From assembly GCA_964553375.1 (NCBI GenBank), contig CAZKKN010000071.1:1-7619 (forward strand): a DNA stretch of 7,619 bases, given 5' to 3'. A model generated the notes under the pieces. It worked only from the letters and a program-made list of their open reading frames with translations. It had not been told where the DNA came from and searched no databases. Below, one piece after another: positions 1 through 6,497 of this stretch (its first letter is position 1; every line of letters starts with the position of its first letter). This DNA is from UBA9715 sp964553375 (lineage in GTDB: Bacteria > Actinomycetota > Coriobacteriia > Coriobacteriales > Eggerthellaceae). Position numbers and translations under genes: made by a program.

Positions 1-67
1 TGTGTACGCGAGGGAGGCTAGCAGGGGCAAATGGGCGTGCATCCAGGGCTTTTATGCGGACGAAGCA

Positions 68-95
68 GTTACGGCGATCGGCAGATCGCCGTAAC
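68..95 (-). terminator. Perfect 12-bp hairpin downstream of htpG, possible terminator
   Basis: The arms GTTACGGCGATC (68-79) and GATCGCCGTAAC (84-95) are exact reverse complements around a 4-base loop. The hairpin begins 15 bases after the htpG stop codon on the minus strand, where a transcript end would be expected. The minus-strand sequence after the stem (TGCTTCGTCC) has no U-run, so this is not a textbook intrinsic terminator. It could instead be a Rho-type or 3'-end stabilising structure. The inverted repeat is seen directly; the function is inferred from position. Confidence 0.5.
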
Positions 96-110
96 CTGGA
101 GCCGTAACCT
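88..110. repeat. 10-bp direct repeat duplicating the hairpin arm
   Basis: GCCGTAACCT occurs at 88-97 and again at 101-110, directly next to the htpG stop codon. Because the first copy forms much of the right arm of the 68-95 hairpin, the left arm (68-75) can pair with either copy. Two alternative stems are therefore possible in a transcript running through here. This may be a small duplication or a switchable 3' structure; the sequence does not decide. Confidence 0.6.
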
Positions 111-2015
111 TTAAGCCATCAGCTTGGAGATCGCCTGGGCAAAGGCCAGGGGATCTTCGATGGGCATGCCTTCCACCAGTAACGCTTGGTTGTAGAAGAT
201 GCTCGTGTAAAGACGCGTCTTCTCCTTGTCGCCTGCATCGAAGGCGCTCTTCAGGGTCTCAAACGCCGGATGCTGGATATTCACCTGAAGCACCCGTTCG
301 GCGCGCACTTGGGAACCCTCGGGCCCTTGGGCCAGGATGCGCTCCATCTCCAGGGACATCTGCCCCACGGTGGTCAGGCGCGCCGGGGCGTCAATGGCAT
401 TGGGCGACACCTCCACGCGGGACACGTCATTGCCGAGCACTTCCTTCATGGCCTCGAAGAGCTCTTTGTTCTCCTCGGTCGCTTCCTCGGCGACCTTCTT
501 CTCGTCCTCGGTAGCCAAATCGATGTCGCTCGTGGAGACATTCTTGAGCTCCTTCTCCTTCCACGATTGCATCATCTGAAGCGTGAACTCGTCCACGTCC
601 TGAGTGCAGAGCAGCACGTCATAGCCCTTGGAGCGGATGGTCTTCACGATGGGCAGGTTGCGCAAACGGTCGGTGGAATCGCCGGCGGCATAATAGATGT
701 CAGCCTGATCATCGGCCATGGACTCCACGTACTCGTCCAGCGTGATGTACTTGTCTTCCTTCATGGAATAGAACATGAGCAACGGCCCCAGCTCGGCGGC
801 TTTAGCGCCATAGCTCTGATAGATGCCGAACTTGATGGAGCGACCGAAGTTGTCGAAGAACAGCTCGTAGTCGTCGCGGTCGTTGTCGCGCATCTTCTCC
901 AGCTCGGAGGTGATCTTCTTCTCGATCTTATTGGCGATGGCCCGCAGCTGGCTGTTGCGCTGCAGGGTCTCGCGCGAGATGTTCAGCGCCAGATCGGAGG
1001 AATCCACCACGCCGCGAACGAAGTTGTAGTAGTCCGGCAGCAGGTCGGCGCACTTGTCCATGATGAGAACGCCGGAGCTGTAAAGAGCCAGGCCCTTCTC
1101 GTAGTCGCGGCTGTAGAGGTCGAAGGGCGCATGGCTGGGGATGAACATGAGCGCGTCGTAAGAGAGCGCACCTTCGGCGTGGACGGAGATCACCCGCTGG
1201 GGGTCGGCGAAATCATGGAAGTCGCCTTTGTAGAACTCGTTGTATTCCTCGTCGGTAACCTCTGATTTGCGGCGCTTCCAAATGGGGATCATGGAGTTGA
1301 TGATCTCATCTTCGGTGTAGTCCTCCCATTCGGCCACGTAGTCGTCGCCGGCGTCTTCAGGGCGCGCCACCTGGCGGCTCTTGGTGATAAGCATATGGAT
1401 GGGGTAGCGCACGTAGTTGCTGTATTGCTTGATCAGCCCGCGCAACGTGGCCTCGTCCAAGTACTGGCCGAAATCATCTTCCTCGGTGTTCTCCTTCAGC
1501 GTGAGGATCACGTCGGTCCCATGGGTGCTCCGCTCGGTGGGGCTGATGGTGTAGCCGGCGATGCCGTCGGATTCCCACATGAACGCCTGGTCCTCGCCAT
1601 AGGCCCGGGAGACCACGCGCACATCCTGAGCCACCATGAAGCTGGAGTAGAAGCCCACGCCGAACTGACCGATGATGTCGGCCGCGTCGGTGCCTTCGAA
1701 ATCGTTTTCGCTCTTGAACTCCTGGCTACCGGAATGGGCGATGGTGCCCAGGTTCTTGTCAAGCTCCGTCTCGGTCATGCCGATGCCCGAATCAGACACG
1801 GTGATGGTGCGGGCATCCTTGTCGAAGGAGACGCGGATCTCCAGCTCGTCCTTGGTAAGCTGCACGCTTTTGTCGGTCAAGCTGCGGAAATAGAGCTTAT
1901 CCACAGCATCGGAGGCGTTGGACACCAGCTCGCGGAGGAATATCTCCTTGTTGGTATAGATGGAGTTGATCATCAGATCGAGGAGCTTCTTGCTTTCTGT
2001 CTTAAACTTTCTCAC
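111..2015 (-). CDS. htpG: Molecular chaperone HtpG (Hsp90 family)
   Basis: Cytosolic ATP-dependent Hsp90 chaperone of 634 residues, close to the roughly 625 of well-known bacterial HtpG proteins, so it looks complete. The N-terminal GHKL ATPase domain shows the ATP-site motifs in order: ELVSNASDA (E29, N33), DSGIGM (75-80), GTIAHSGS (90-97) and GQFGVGF (116-122). The middle domain carries NISRETLQ (345-352), whose arginine (R348) matches the family's ATP-contacting arginine. A C-terminal dimerisation domain follows and the protein ends in SKLMA. There is no long acidic linker of the eukaryotic kind. The start is GTG (2013-2015), chosen because the homology begins there (VRKFKTESKKLLDLMINSIY) and AAGGAAGGG lies 5 bases upstream on the minus strand. 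Upstream lie a sigma-70-type promoter and a CIRCE site, so HrcA-controlled heat induction is likely. The neighbouring plus-strand operon is divergent. Confidence 0.97.
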   Translation of the reverse strand: MRKFKTESKKLLDLMINSIYTNKEIFLRELVSNASDAVDKLYFRSLTDKSVQLTKDELEIRVSFDKDARTITVSDSGIGMTETELDKNLGTIAHSGSQEFKSENDFEGTDAADIIGQFGVGFYSSFMVAQDVRVVSRAYGEDQAFMWESDGIAGYTISPTERSTHGTDVILTLKENTEEDDFGQYLDEATLRGLIKQYSNYVRYPIHMLITKSRQVARPEDAGDDYVAEWEDYTEDEIINSMIPIWKRRKSEVTDEEYNEFYKGDFHDFADPQRVISVHAEGALSYDALMFIPSHAPFDLYSRDYEKGLALYSSGVLIMDKCADLLPDYYNFVRGVVDSSDLALNISRETLQRNSQLRAIANKIEKKITSELEKMRDNDRDDYELFFDNFGRSIKFGIYQSYGAKAAELGPLLMFYSMKEDKYITLDEYVESMADDQADIYYAAGDSTDRLRNLPIVKTIRSKGYDVLLCTQDVDEFTLQMMQSWKEKELKNVSTSDIDLATEDEKKVAEEATEENKELFEAMKEVLGNDVSRVEVSPNAIDAPARLTTVGQMSLEMERILAQGPEGSQVRAERVLQVNIQHPAFETLKSAFDAGDKEKTRLYTSIFYNQALLVEGMPIEDPLAFAQAISKLMA

Positions 2016-2041
2016 GGTTACCCTTCCTTAGGTCGTACGGT

Positions 2042-2072
2042 TCTCGCCTTCGTTAGCAGTCGAAAGGCGAGA
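2042..2072 (-). other. Leader hairpin overlapping CIRCE in htpG 5' UTR
   Basis: TCTCGCCTTCG (2042-2052) pairs with CGAAAGGCGAGA (2061-2072), with one bulged A, around an 8-base loop. In the htpG transcript this stem would lie about 27-57 bases before the start codon. It uses the CIRCE spacer and shares bases with both CIRCE half-sites, so it cannot form together with the CIRCE stem in RNA. The pairing is seen directly. A role in mRNA stability or translation is only inferred. Confidence 0.5.
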
Positions 2073-2079
2073 GTGCTAA
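2053..2079 (-). promoter_or_regulatory. CIRCE operator (HrcA binding site) of htpG
   Basis: On the minus strand this reads TTAGCACTC-N9-GACTGCTAA. The CIRCE consensus is TTAGCACTC-N9-GAGTGCTAA, so one half-site is perfect and the other has a single mismatch, with the exact 9-base spacer. It sits about 8 bases downstream of the proposed -10 box of htpG, over the expected transcription start, which suits repression by HrcA. CIRCE normally controls groE and dnaK operons; htpG control by CIRCE is less common. The site faces htpG, and nothing suggests that it governs the divergent operon. Confidence 0.93.
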
Positions 2080-2086
2080 TTCTCTT

Positions 2087-2115
2087 ATTCTAATACGTAT
2101 GAAACCCTCTGTGAA
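2087..2115 (-). promoter_or_regulatory. Sigma-70-type promoter of htpG
   Basis: On the minus strand, TTCACA (2110-2115, 5 of 6 with TTGACA) is followed after exactly 17 bases by TAGAAT (2087-2092, 5 of 6 with TATAAT). Transcription would start near 2080, giving a leader of about 65 bases, with the CIRCE site beginning at the start point. The match of spacing, hexamers and operator position makes this convincing without experimental data. Confidence 0.8.
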
Positions 2116-2169
2116 GAACATCGAATTTAGCCATCCAATCGTTACTTTCCCACCTCTATCCCCCCACGT

Positions 2170-2197
2170 TTGATGTACCATTGTTTTGCCCTATCAG
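2170..2197 (+). promoter_or_regulatory. Weak candidate promoter of the MBOAT operon
   Basis: TTGATG (2170-2175) and TATCAG (2192-2197) are 16 bases apart, each matching the sigma-70 consensus at 4 of 6 positions. A weaker alternative is TTGTTT (2181-2186) with GAATAT (2203-2208). Nothing better is visible between htpG and the start at 2256. The operon must be transcribed from somewhere in or before this region, but neither candidate is strong. Confidence 0.2.
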
Positions 2198-2255
2198 CCC
2201 AGGAATATCCCCCATTTCGACTCGGGAAGAAGCGAGAGAGGAAGTAGCGCGGCCC

Positions 2256-3677
2256 ATGGTCTTTTCCAGCCTCGTATTCTTGTTCGTCTTCCTTTCCATC
2301 CATCTGGTGGTCTACGCCCTTGTGAACAAACGCTACCACAATGCGGTGCTGCTCATCTCGTCGTTGATCTTCTACTCCTGGGGCGGCCCGCAGTTTCTGG
2401 TGCTCCTCGTAGGCGACACGCTGGCCAGCTGGTTTTTCGCCCTCATGATCGAACGCGCCGAGACGCGCAGCCGCAAACGGCTCTTCCTCATCCTGGAGCT
2501 CATCACGCTTCTGGGCGTACTGGGCATCTTCAAGTACCTGGATTTCATCTTGGGCAACATCCAGGGATTCCTTGGTCAGGCGGACCTGGTGCTGGGGATC
2601 ATGCTGCCCATCGGCATCTCGTTTTACACGTTCCAGCTCATCTCCTATGTGGTGGACGTCTACCGCGGCGAGATCCACGCCCAGCCGAAGTTCTGGAAGC
2701 TGCTGCTGTACTCGTCGCTGTTCCATCAGTGCATCGCCGGCCCCATCGTGCGCTACGAAACCGTGCAAAACGAGATAGATAACCGCAAGGTATCGCGCAC
2801 CGACATCTACTACGGGGTGCGGCGCTTCTGCATCGGCGTGGCGAAGAAGGCTATCCTGGCGAACTCCTGCGCCGCCGTGGCCGATACGCTGCTGCCCTTA
2901 GGTACCGGCGCGGTGTTCACCCAGGTGACCACCGGGTATTGGCTGGGCATGACCTTCTACATGCTGCAGATTTACCTGGATTTCTCCGCCTATTCCGACA
3001 TGGCCATCGGCATGGGGCGCATGGTGGGCTTCCATTACCTGGAGAATTTCAACTATCCCTACATGGCCAAGTCGATCCAAGAGTTCTGGCGGCGCTGGCA
3101 CATCTCGCTTTCGAGCTTCTTCCGTGACTACGTGTACATCCCGCTGGGCGGCAGCCGCTGCTCCGTAGCAAAATATGTGCGCAACATAATAATAGTGTGG
3201 TTCCTCACGGGCATGTGGCACGGAGCCAGCTGGAATTACATCCTGTGGGGTCTGTATTTCGCGGTGTTCTTGCTGCTGGAGAAATTCGTGATCCGCGACC
3301 GCATGCCGAAGATCCCAGCTCACATCTACGCCCTGGTCGTCGTTTTCCTAGGCTGGGTGCTCTTCCGCTTCGAGAACTTCAATGAGATGGGCGCAGCGTT
3401 CATGGGCGTCTTCGGCCTGGCGGGCAACGGCTTTTCCAGCCTGGAGGTGCAAACGCTGTTCCTGCAGAATATATTCTTGCTCATCTTCTGCGTGATCGCC
3501 TGCACCAATCTGGGGAAATGGCTGCATTCCCGCCTGTTCGCCGCCGCGAAGCACAGCCACGGCGCGCTTGTGGTCTACAGCGTGCTGGAAGCGATCACGC
3601 CGCCGCTTCTTCTGCTGCTGGCGGTGATCGCCTTATCTGGCGCCAGTTACAATCCGTTCATCTACTTCCAGTTCTAG
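2256..3677 (+). CDS. MBOAT-family membrane O-acyltransferase (AlgI/DltB/PatA-like)
   Basis: Polytopic inner-membrane protein of 473 residues, a normal length for AlgI-type MBOAT proteins. These relay an acyl group, usually acetyl, across the membrane for O-acylation of an extracytoplasmic glycan or wall polymer. Visible family marks are the N-terminus MVFSSLVFLFVFL, NAVLLISSLIFYSWG (29-43), AGPIVRY (161-167), DFSAYSDMAIG (242-252), QEFWRRWHISLSSFFRDYVYIPLGG (275-299), TGMWHGASWNYILWG (318-332) with the predicted catalytic His322 and a second conserved His282, and the C-terminus YNPFIYFQF. Hydrophobic segments run throughout. The ATG at 2256 is preferred to an in-frame TTG at 2181 because family homology begins exactly there; a purine-rich AGAGAGGAAG (2235-2244) precedes it at a rather long distance. 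The next gene, 9 bases downstream, is its expected DHHW partner. The acyl donor and acceptor cannot be read from sequence. Confidence 0.93.
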   Translation: MVFSSLVFLFVFLSIHLVVYALVNKRYHNAVLLISSLIFYSWGGPQFLVLLVGDTLASWFFALMIERAETRSRKRLFLILELITLLGVLGIFKYLDFILGNIQGFLGQADLVLGIMLPIGISFYTFQLISYVVDVYRGEIHAQPKFWKLLLYSSLFHQCIAGPIVRYETVQNEIDNRKVSRTDIYYGVRRFCIGVAKKAILANSCAAVADTLLPLGTGAVFTQVTTGYWLGMTFYMLQIYLDFSAYSDMAIGMGRMVGFHYLENFNYPYMAKSIQEFWRRWHISLSSFFRDYVYIPLGGSRCSVAKYVRNIIIVWFLTGMWHGASWNYILWGLYFAVFLLLEKFVIRDRMPKIPAHIYALVVVFLGWVLFRFENFNEMGAAFMGVFGLAGNGFSSLEVQTLFLQNIFLLIFCVIACTNLGKWLHSRLFAAAKHSHGALVVYSVLEAITPPLLLLLAVIALSGASYNPFIYFQF

Positions 3678-3686
3678 CGGAAAAAC

Positions 3687-5246
3687 ATGACCGGCCAGCG
3701 CAGAACTCCCCCGCCTACGAAGCACGCGTCACGGCAGCCCCAGGCCAGCTCCCAGTCCGGCGGCAACGCGCCCGATAAAGCACCGGGCGCCCGCATGCAG
3801 CAAGCGCCCAGCACTCACGCGCAGCAAGCACCCAACGCCCGCATGCAGGCGCGGAAGCGCGCCTTCTTCAACACCGTGGGCAAATGGCGCAGCTGGGGCA
3901 CGCTCGGCTTCGGCGCGCTGATGGCCGCCGGTTGCCTCATCGGGCTCCTGGCTTTCGCGCGGCCAAGCGCATCGGCAGTTGAGAATCGCACCCTTACGGA
4001 ATTTCCTGCTTTCACCTGGGAATCATTCCTCGATGGCAGCTATTTCAGCGATATCTCGCTTTGGTATGCGGACACCTATCCGCTGCGGGAGCCTATGGTG
4101 CAGGCGAACCTTTCGCTGAAGGGGCTCTACGGCATTCAGCCTGAAACCCAGATGATCGGCGGCAACCGCGTAAGCGAGGAGCTACCCGGCGAGGGCGAGG
4201 CGCTCTCCGATGAAGAGCTGCAGGCGGCCCGACCGGCCCGAGACCACAACATCTCAGAGCCTGAAGTACGAGCACGCGCAGCAGCTATTGAGGACCAGAT
4301 CAAAAATGGCGTGTACACTGACGGCAGCGCTGCTTACACGCTTTATTACTTCGACCGCGGTGCCACTCAGGCCTACGCCGATGTAATCAATGACGCGGCC
4401 GAGATGCTGAAGGGCGAAGCAGATGTCTACTCCATCCTGCTGCCCACCAACGGCGGTGTAATGCTCAGCGATGAGCTGCTCGCGCAGCTGGGTGTACCCA
4501 ATCAAGATCAGGCGATCGACTACTTCTACAGCCTGATGGATGATCAGGTGCTCACGGTGCCCACCTTCGACACCCTTTATGAGCACCGCAACGAATACCT
4601 CTACTTCCGTACGGATTTCCACTGGACGCAGCTGGCGGCATATTACGTGTATAAGAGCTTCTGCGAGACCAAGGGCATCGAACCATCGCCCTACGACCAG
4701 TGGGAAGAGCTGGTTTTTCAGCCCTACGTTGGAGAATACGCGAATTTCCTGGATGTGTCGTCATTTGTGCCCGACTACGTGGCAGCGCGCATCCCCCAGG
4801 ACACGAACTCCATGGTCTATTGGCCCGACGACCTGAATCTGGCCGACGAATATGAAGGCGCTATCATCACCGACCTGACCACCGCCGACGACGGTGCCAA
4901 CAAGTACAATTGCTTCGTCTGCGGCAACCGGCCGCTCTCCTATATTGAGAATCCCAAGGTGAACGACGGTTCATCCTGCTTGGTGATCAAGGACTCCTTT
5001 GGCAACCCCTTGGTGTCCACCATGGTGGACAGCTACCAATATATATGGACCGTGGACTTCCGCTTCTCCAACCAGAAGATGCTCGACCTCGTGCGCGAGC
5101 ACGGCATCAAGGATGTGATCTTCGAAAACGTGCTCATGTTCGCGGGCACCTACGACGCCTCGGACATGCTGGCAACCATCGTGTATCCCAACGGCTACAG
5201 CATGGAGGATTCCAATCCTCCGGCAGACTCCGGCGAAGAGGAGTAG
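3687..5246 (+). CDS. DHHW / AlgJ-AlgX-like SGNH-type acyltransferase partner, membrane-anchored
   Basis: A protein of 519 residues. A cytosolic, low-complexity basic N-terminus (1-68, rich in P, Q, A, R) is followed by one transmembrane segment (about 71-90) and a large extracytoplasmic domain. ENRTLTEFPAFTWESFLDGSYFSD (99-122) and YPLREP (131-136) are typical of the DHHW family found beside MBOAT genes. The family motif appears as D310-F-H312-W313, followed by T. KDSFGN (435-440) supplies a likely nucleophile Ser437, as in AlgJ/AlgX and other SGNH-like enzymes. The expected role is final transfer of the acyl group delivered by the MBOAT protein to a polysaccharide. Residues 158-205 form an acidic, probably disordered insertion. 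The start has only a weak GGA 5 bases upstream and lies 9 bases after the previous stop, so coupled translation is likely. A later in-frame ATG at 3843 lacks a ribosome-binding site. The substrate is unknown. Confidence 0.85.
   Translation: MTGQRRTPPPTKHASRQPQASSQSGGNAPDKAPGARMQQAPSTHAQQAPNARMQARKRAFFNTVGKWRSWGTLGFGALMAAGCLIGLLAFARPSASAVENRTLTEFPAFTWESFLDGSYFSDISLWYADTYPLREPMVQANLSLKGLYGIQPETQMIGGNRVSEELPGEGEALSDEELQAARPARDHNISEPEVRARAAAIEDQIKNGVYTDGSAAYTLYYFDRGATQAYADVINDAAEMLKGEADVYSILLPTNGGVMLSDELLAQLGVPNQDQAIDYFYSLMDDQVLTVPTFDTLYEHRNEYLYFRTDFHWTQLAAYYVYKSFCETKGIEPSPYDQWEELVFQPYVGEYANFLDVSSFVPDYVAARIPQDTNSMVYWPDDLNLADEYEGAIITDLTTADDGANKYNCFVCGNRPLSYIENPKVNDGSSCLVIKDSFGNPLVSTMVDSYQYIWTVDFRFSNQKMLDLVREHGIKDVIFENVLMFAGTYDASDMLATIVYPNGYSMEDSNPPADSGEEE
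3788..3848 (+). repeat. Short in-frame repeats in the DHHW N-terminus
   Basis: CGCCCGCATGCAG occurs at 3788-3800 and 3836-3848, 48 bases apart. GCAGCAAGCRCCCA occurs at 3797-3810 and 3821-3834, 24 bases apart. All spacings are multiples of three, giving repeated ARMQ and QQAP peptides in the cytosolic tail. They look like small in-frame duplications in a disordered region and may vary in number between strains. Confidence 0.7.
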
Positions 5247-5250
5247 GGGC

Positions 5251-6495
5251 ATGGCCGAAGCGATTACCTATCAGTGCCCCAACTGCCAAGGAGTGCTTTC
5301 ATTCAACGCCACAACAGGCCAGTTGGAATGCGCTTTTTGCGACTCGGTCTTCGCGCCTCAGGCCATTGAGGCACTTTACGCCCAAAGGCAGGCCGAAGCC
5401 GATGCGCAAAGCGCCGCTGCCGCGAACGCGAGCGCGGGTGCGGCGCCCGCAGGTGTGGATGCGGCAGGCGGTGCTGAGGCAGCCGCGCCCGATGGCGTCC
5501 GCGGGGAAACGGCAGGTTCGGAAACCACCGGCGCCGCGAATTCTGGCGCTGCTGCCGTCAGCGACCCCATCGCACGTTACCTTGAACACGCACGCTGGGA
5601 GAACTTGGCTGAGGAAGACCTCCGGGCGCTCAACTGCTCCTCGTGCGGCGCGCGCCTCATGGTGGACAAGACCACGGCCGTGACCAACTGCCCTTATTGC
5701 GGCAATGCCACGGTGATCCCCGGGCAGCTCTCCGATGTGCTGAAACCCGATTTCGTCATCCCCTTCAAGCTGGACCGCGATGCCGCCATCCAGGCTCTGA
5801 GCGGCTACTATAAAGGCAAGCGCCTTCTACCCAACAGCTTCACGGCGAACAACCACATCGAAGACATCCAGGGCGTGTATGTGCCTTTCTGGCTTTATTC
5901 CGGCCACGCTCGCGCCACTTTGGATACGAACGCCCGCAACACGCGGATCTGGACCGATACCAAGAACACCTATACCGCCACCGATCATTACCACGTTCAC
6001 CGCGAGGGCACCATGGAGTTTCACCATGTGCCTGTGGATGGCTCTCTGCGCATGCCAGATGGCCACATGGATTCCATCGAGCCCTTCGACTACCGCGAAC
6101 TCACGCCGTTTTCCCTGGGGTACCTGCCGGGGTTCATCACCGACCGCTTCGACCAAGACGTGGAGACCTGCCGCGGGCGGGCGCAGCATCGCGCGGAGAC
6201 CACCTGCGGCGACGTGCTGCACGAGAGCATCGTGGGATTCAGCGAGGTGGACCACGCCACCGCCGCCATCGACCTTCAGCTCGACGAGATAGCCTACGCG
6301 CTCCTGCCCGTTTGGATGCTCCACACGAAATGGAACGACCAGGACTACCTTTTCGCCATGAACGGCCAAACGGGGAAGATGGTGGGGGATCTACCCATCG
6401 ACCGGGGCAAATGCGTGAAGCTGTTCGCAATCGCCTTCCTGATCACCGCCGTGGTGCTCACGCTGCTGCTGATCATCGTTGGAATATGGGCCTAG
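5251..6495 (+). CDS. Double zinc-ribbon protein with C-terminal membrane anchor, function unknown
   Basis: A protein of 414 residues. The first zinc ribbon has C9-x2-C12 and C27-x2-C30. A linker very rich in Ala, Gly and Glu follows (about 46-105). The second ribbon has C129-x2-C132 and C147-x2-C150. A conserved-looking globular region (about 165-385) contains YVPFWLY (210-216), a His-rich stretch DHYHVHREGTMEFHHVPVDG (245-264), and YLPGF (291-295). A single transmembrane helix (about 390-411) ends the protein, so the ribbons most likely face the cytosol. Such proteins are often labelled as TFIIB-type zinc ribbon or PriA-like; no helicase motifs are visible here, so that label would be wrong. 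AGAGGAG (5237-5243) lies inside the end of the upstream gene, 7 bases before the ATG, which fixes the start. It is 4 bases after the DHHW stop and 2 bases before a TPM gene, a partner seen with this family. The function is not known. Confidence 0.8.
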   Translation: MAEAITYQCPNCQGVLSFNATTGQLECAFCDSVFAPQAIEALYAQRQAEADAQSAAAANASAGAAPAGVDAAGGAEAAAPDGVRGETAGSETTGAANSGAAAVSDPIARYLEHARWENLAEEDLRALNCSSCGARLMVDKTTAVTNCPYCGNATVIPGQLSDVLKPDFVIPFKLDRDAAIQALSGYYKGKRLLPNSFTANNHIEDIQGVYVPFWLYSGHARATLDTNARNTRIWTDTKNTYTATDHYHVHREGTMEFHHVPVDGSLRMPDGHMDSIEPFDYRELTPFSLGYLPGFITDRFDQDVETCRGRAQHRAETTCGDVLHESIVGFSEVDHATAAIDLQLDEIAYALLPVWMLHTKWNDQDYLFAMNGQTGKMVGDLPIDRGKCVKLFAIAFLITAVVLTLLLIIVGIWA

Positions 6496-6497
6496 CC

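Noticed and set aside
186..1265. 359-residue open frame on the plus strand opposite htpG
   Set aside because: It lies entirely antisense to a clear Hsp90 gene, has no family resemblance, and is rich in Leu, Val, Gly and His as expected from the complement of GC3-rich codons.
1395..2093. 232-residue open frame on the plus strand, antisense to the htpG start and leader
   Set aside because: It reads through the GC3-biased complement of the HtpG ATPase domain and the CIRCE region, and resembles no known protein.
2181..2255. N-terminal extension of the MBOAT gene from an in-frame TTG
   Set aside because: MBOAT homology begins exactly at the ATG at 2256; the extra 25 residues are not membrane-like and the TTG has no ribosome-binding site.
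2142..2768. 208-residue minus-strand frame over the start of the MBOAT gene
   Set aside because: Composition rich in charged residues, Gln and His is that of an antisense shadow, and the plus strand encodes a definite MBOAT protein.
6312..6497. N-terminal extension of the TPM gene overlapping the zinc-ribbon gene
   Set aside because: It would bury the signal peptide internally and overlap the previous gene by 184 bases. The extension reads as out-of-frame shadow of that gene.
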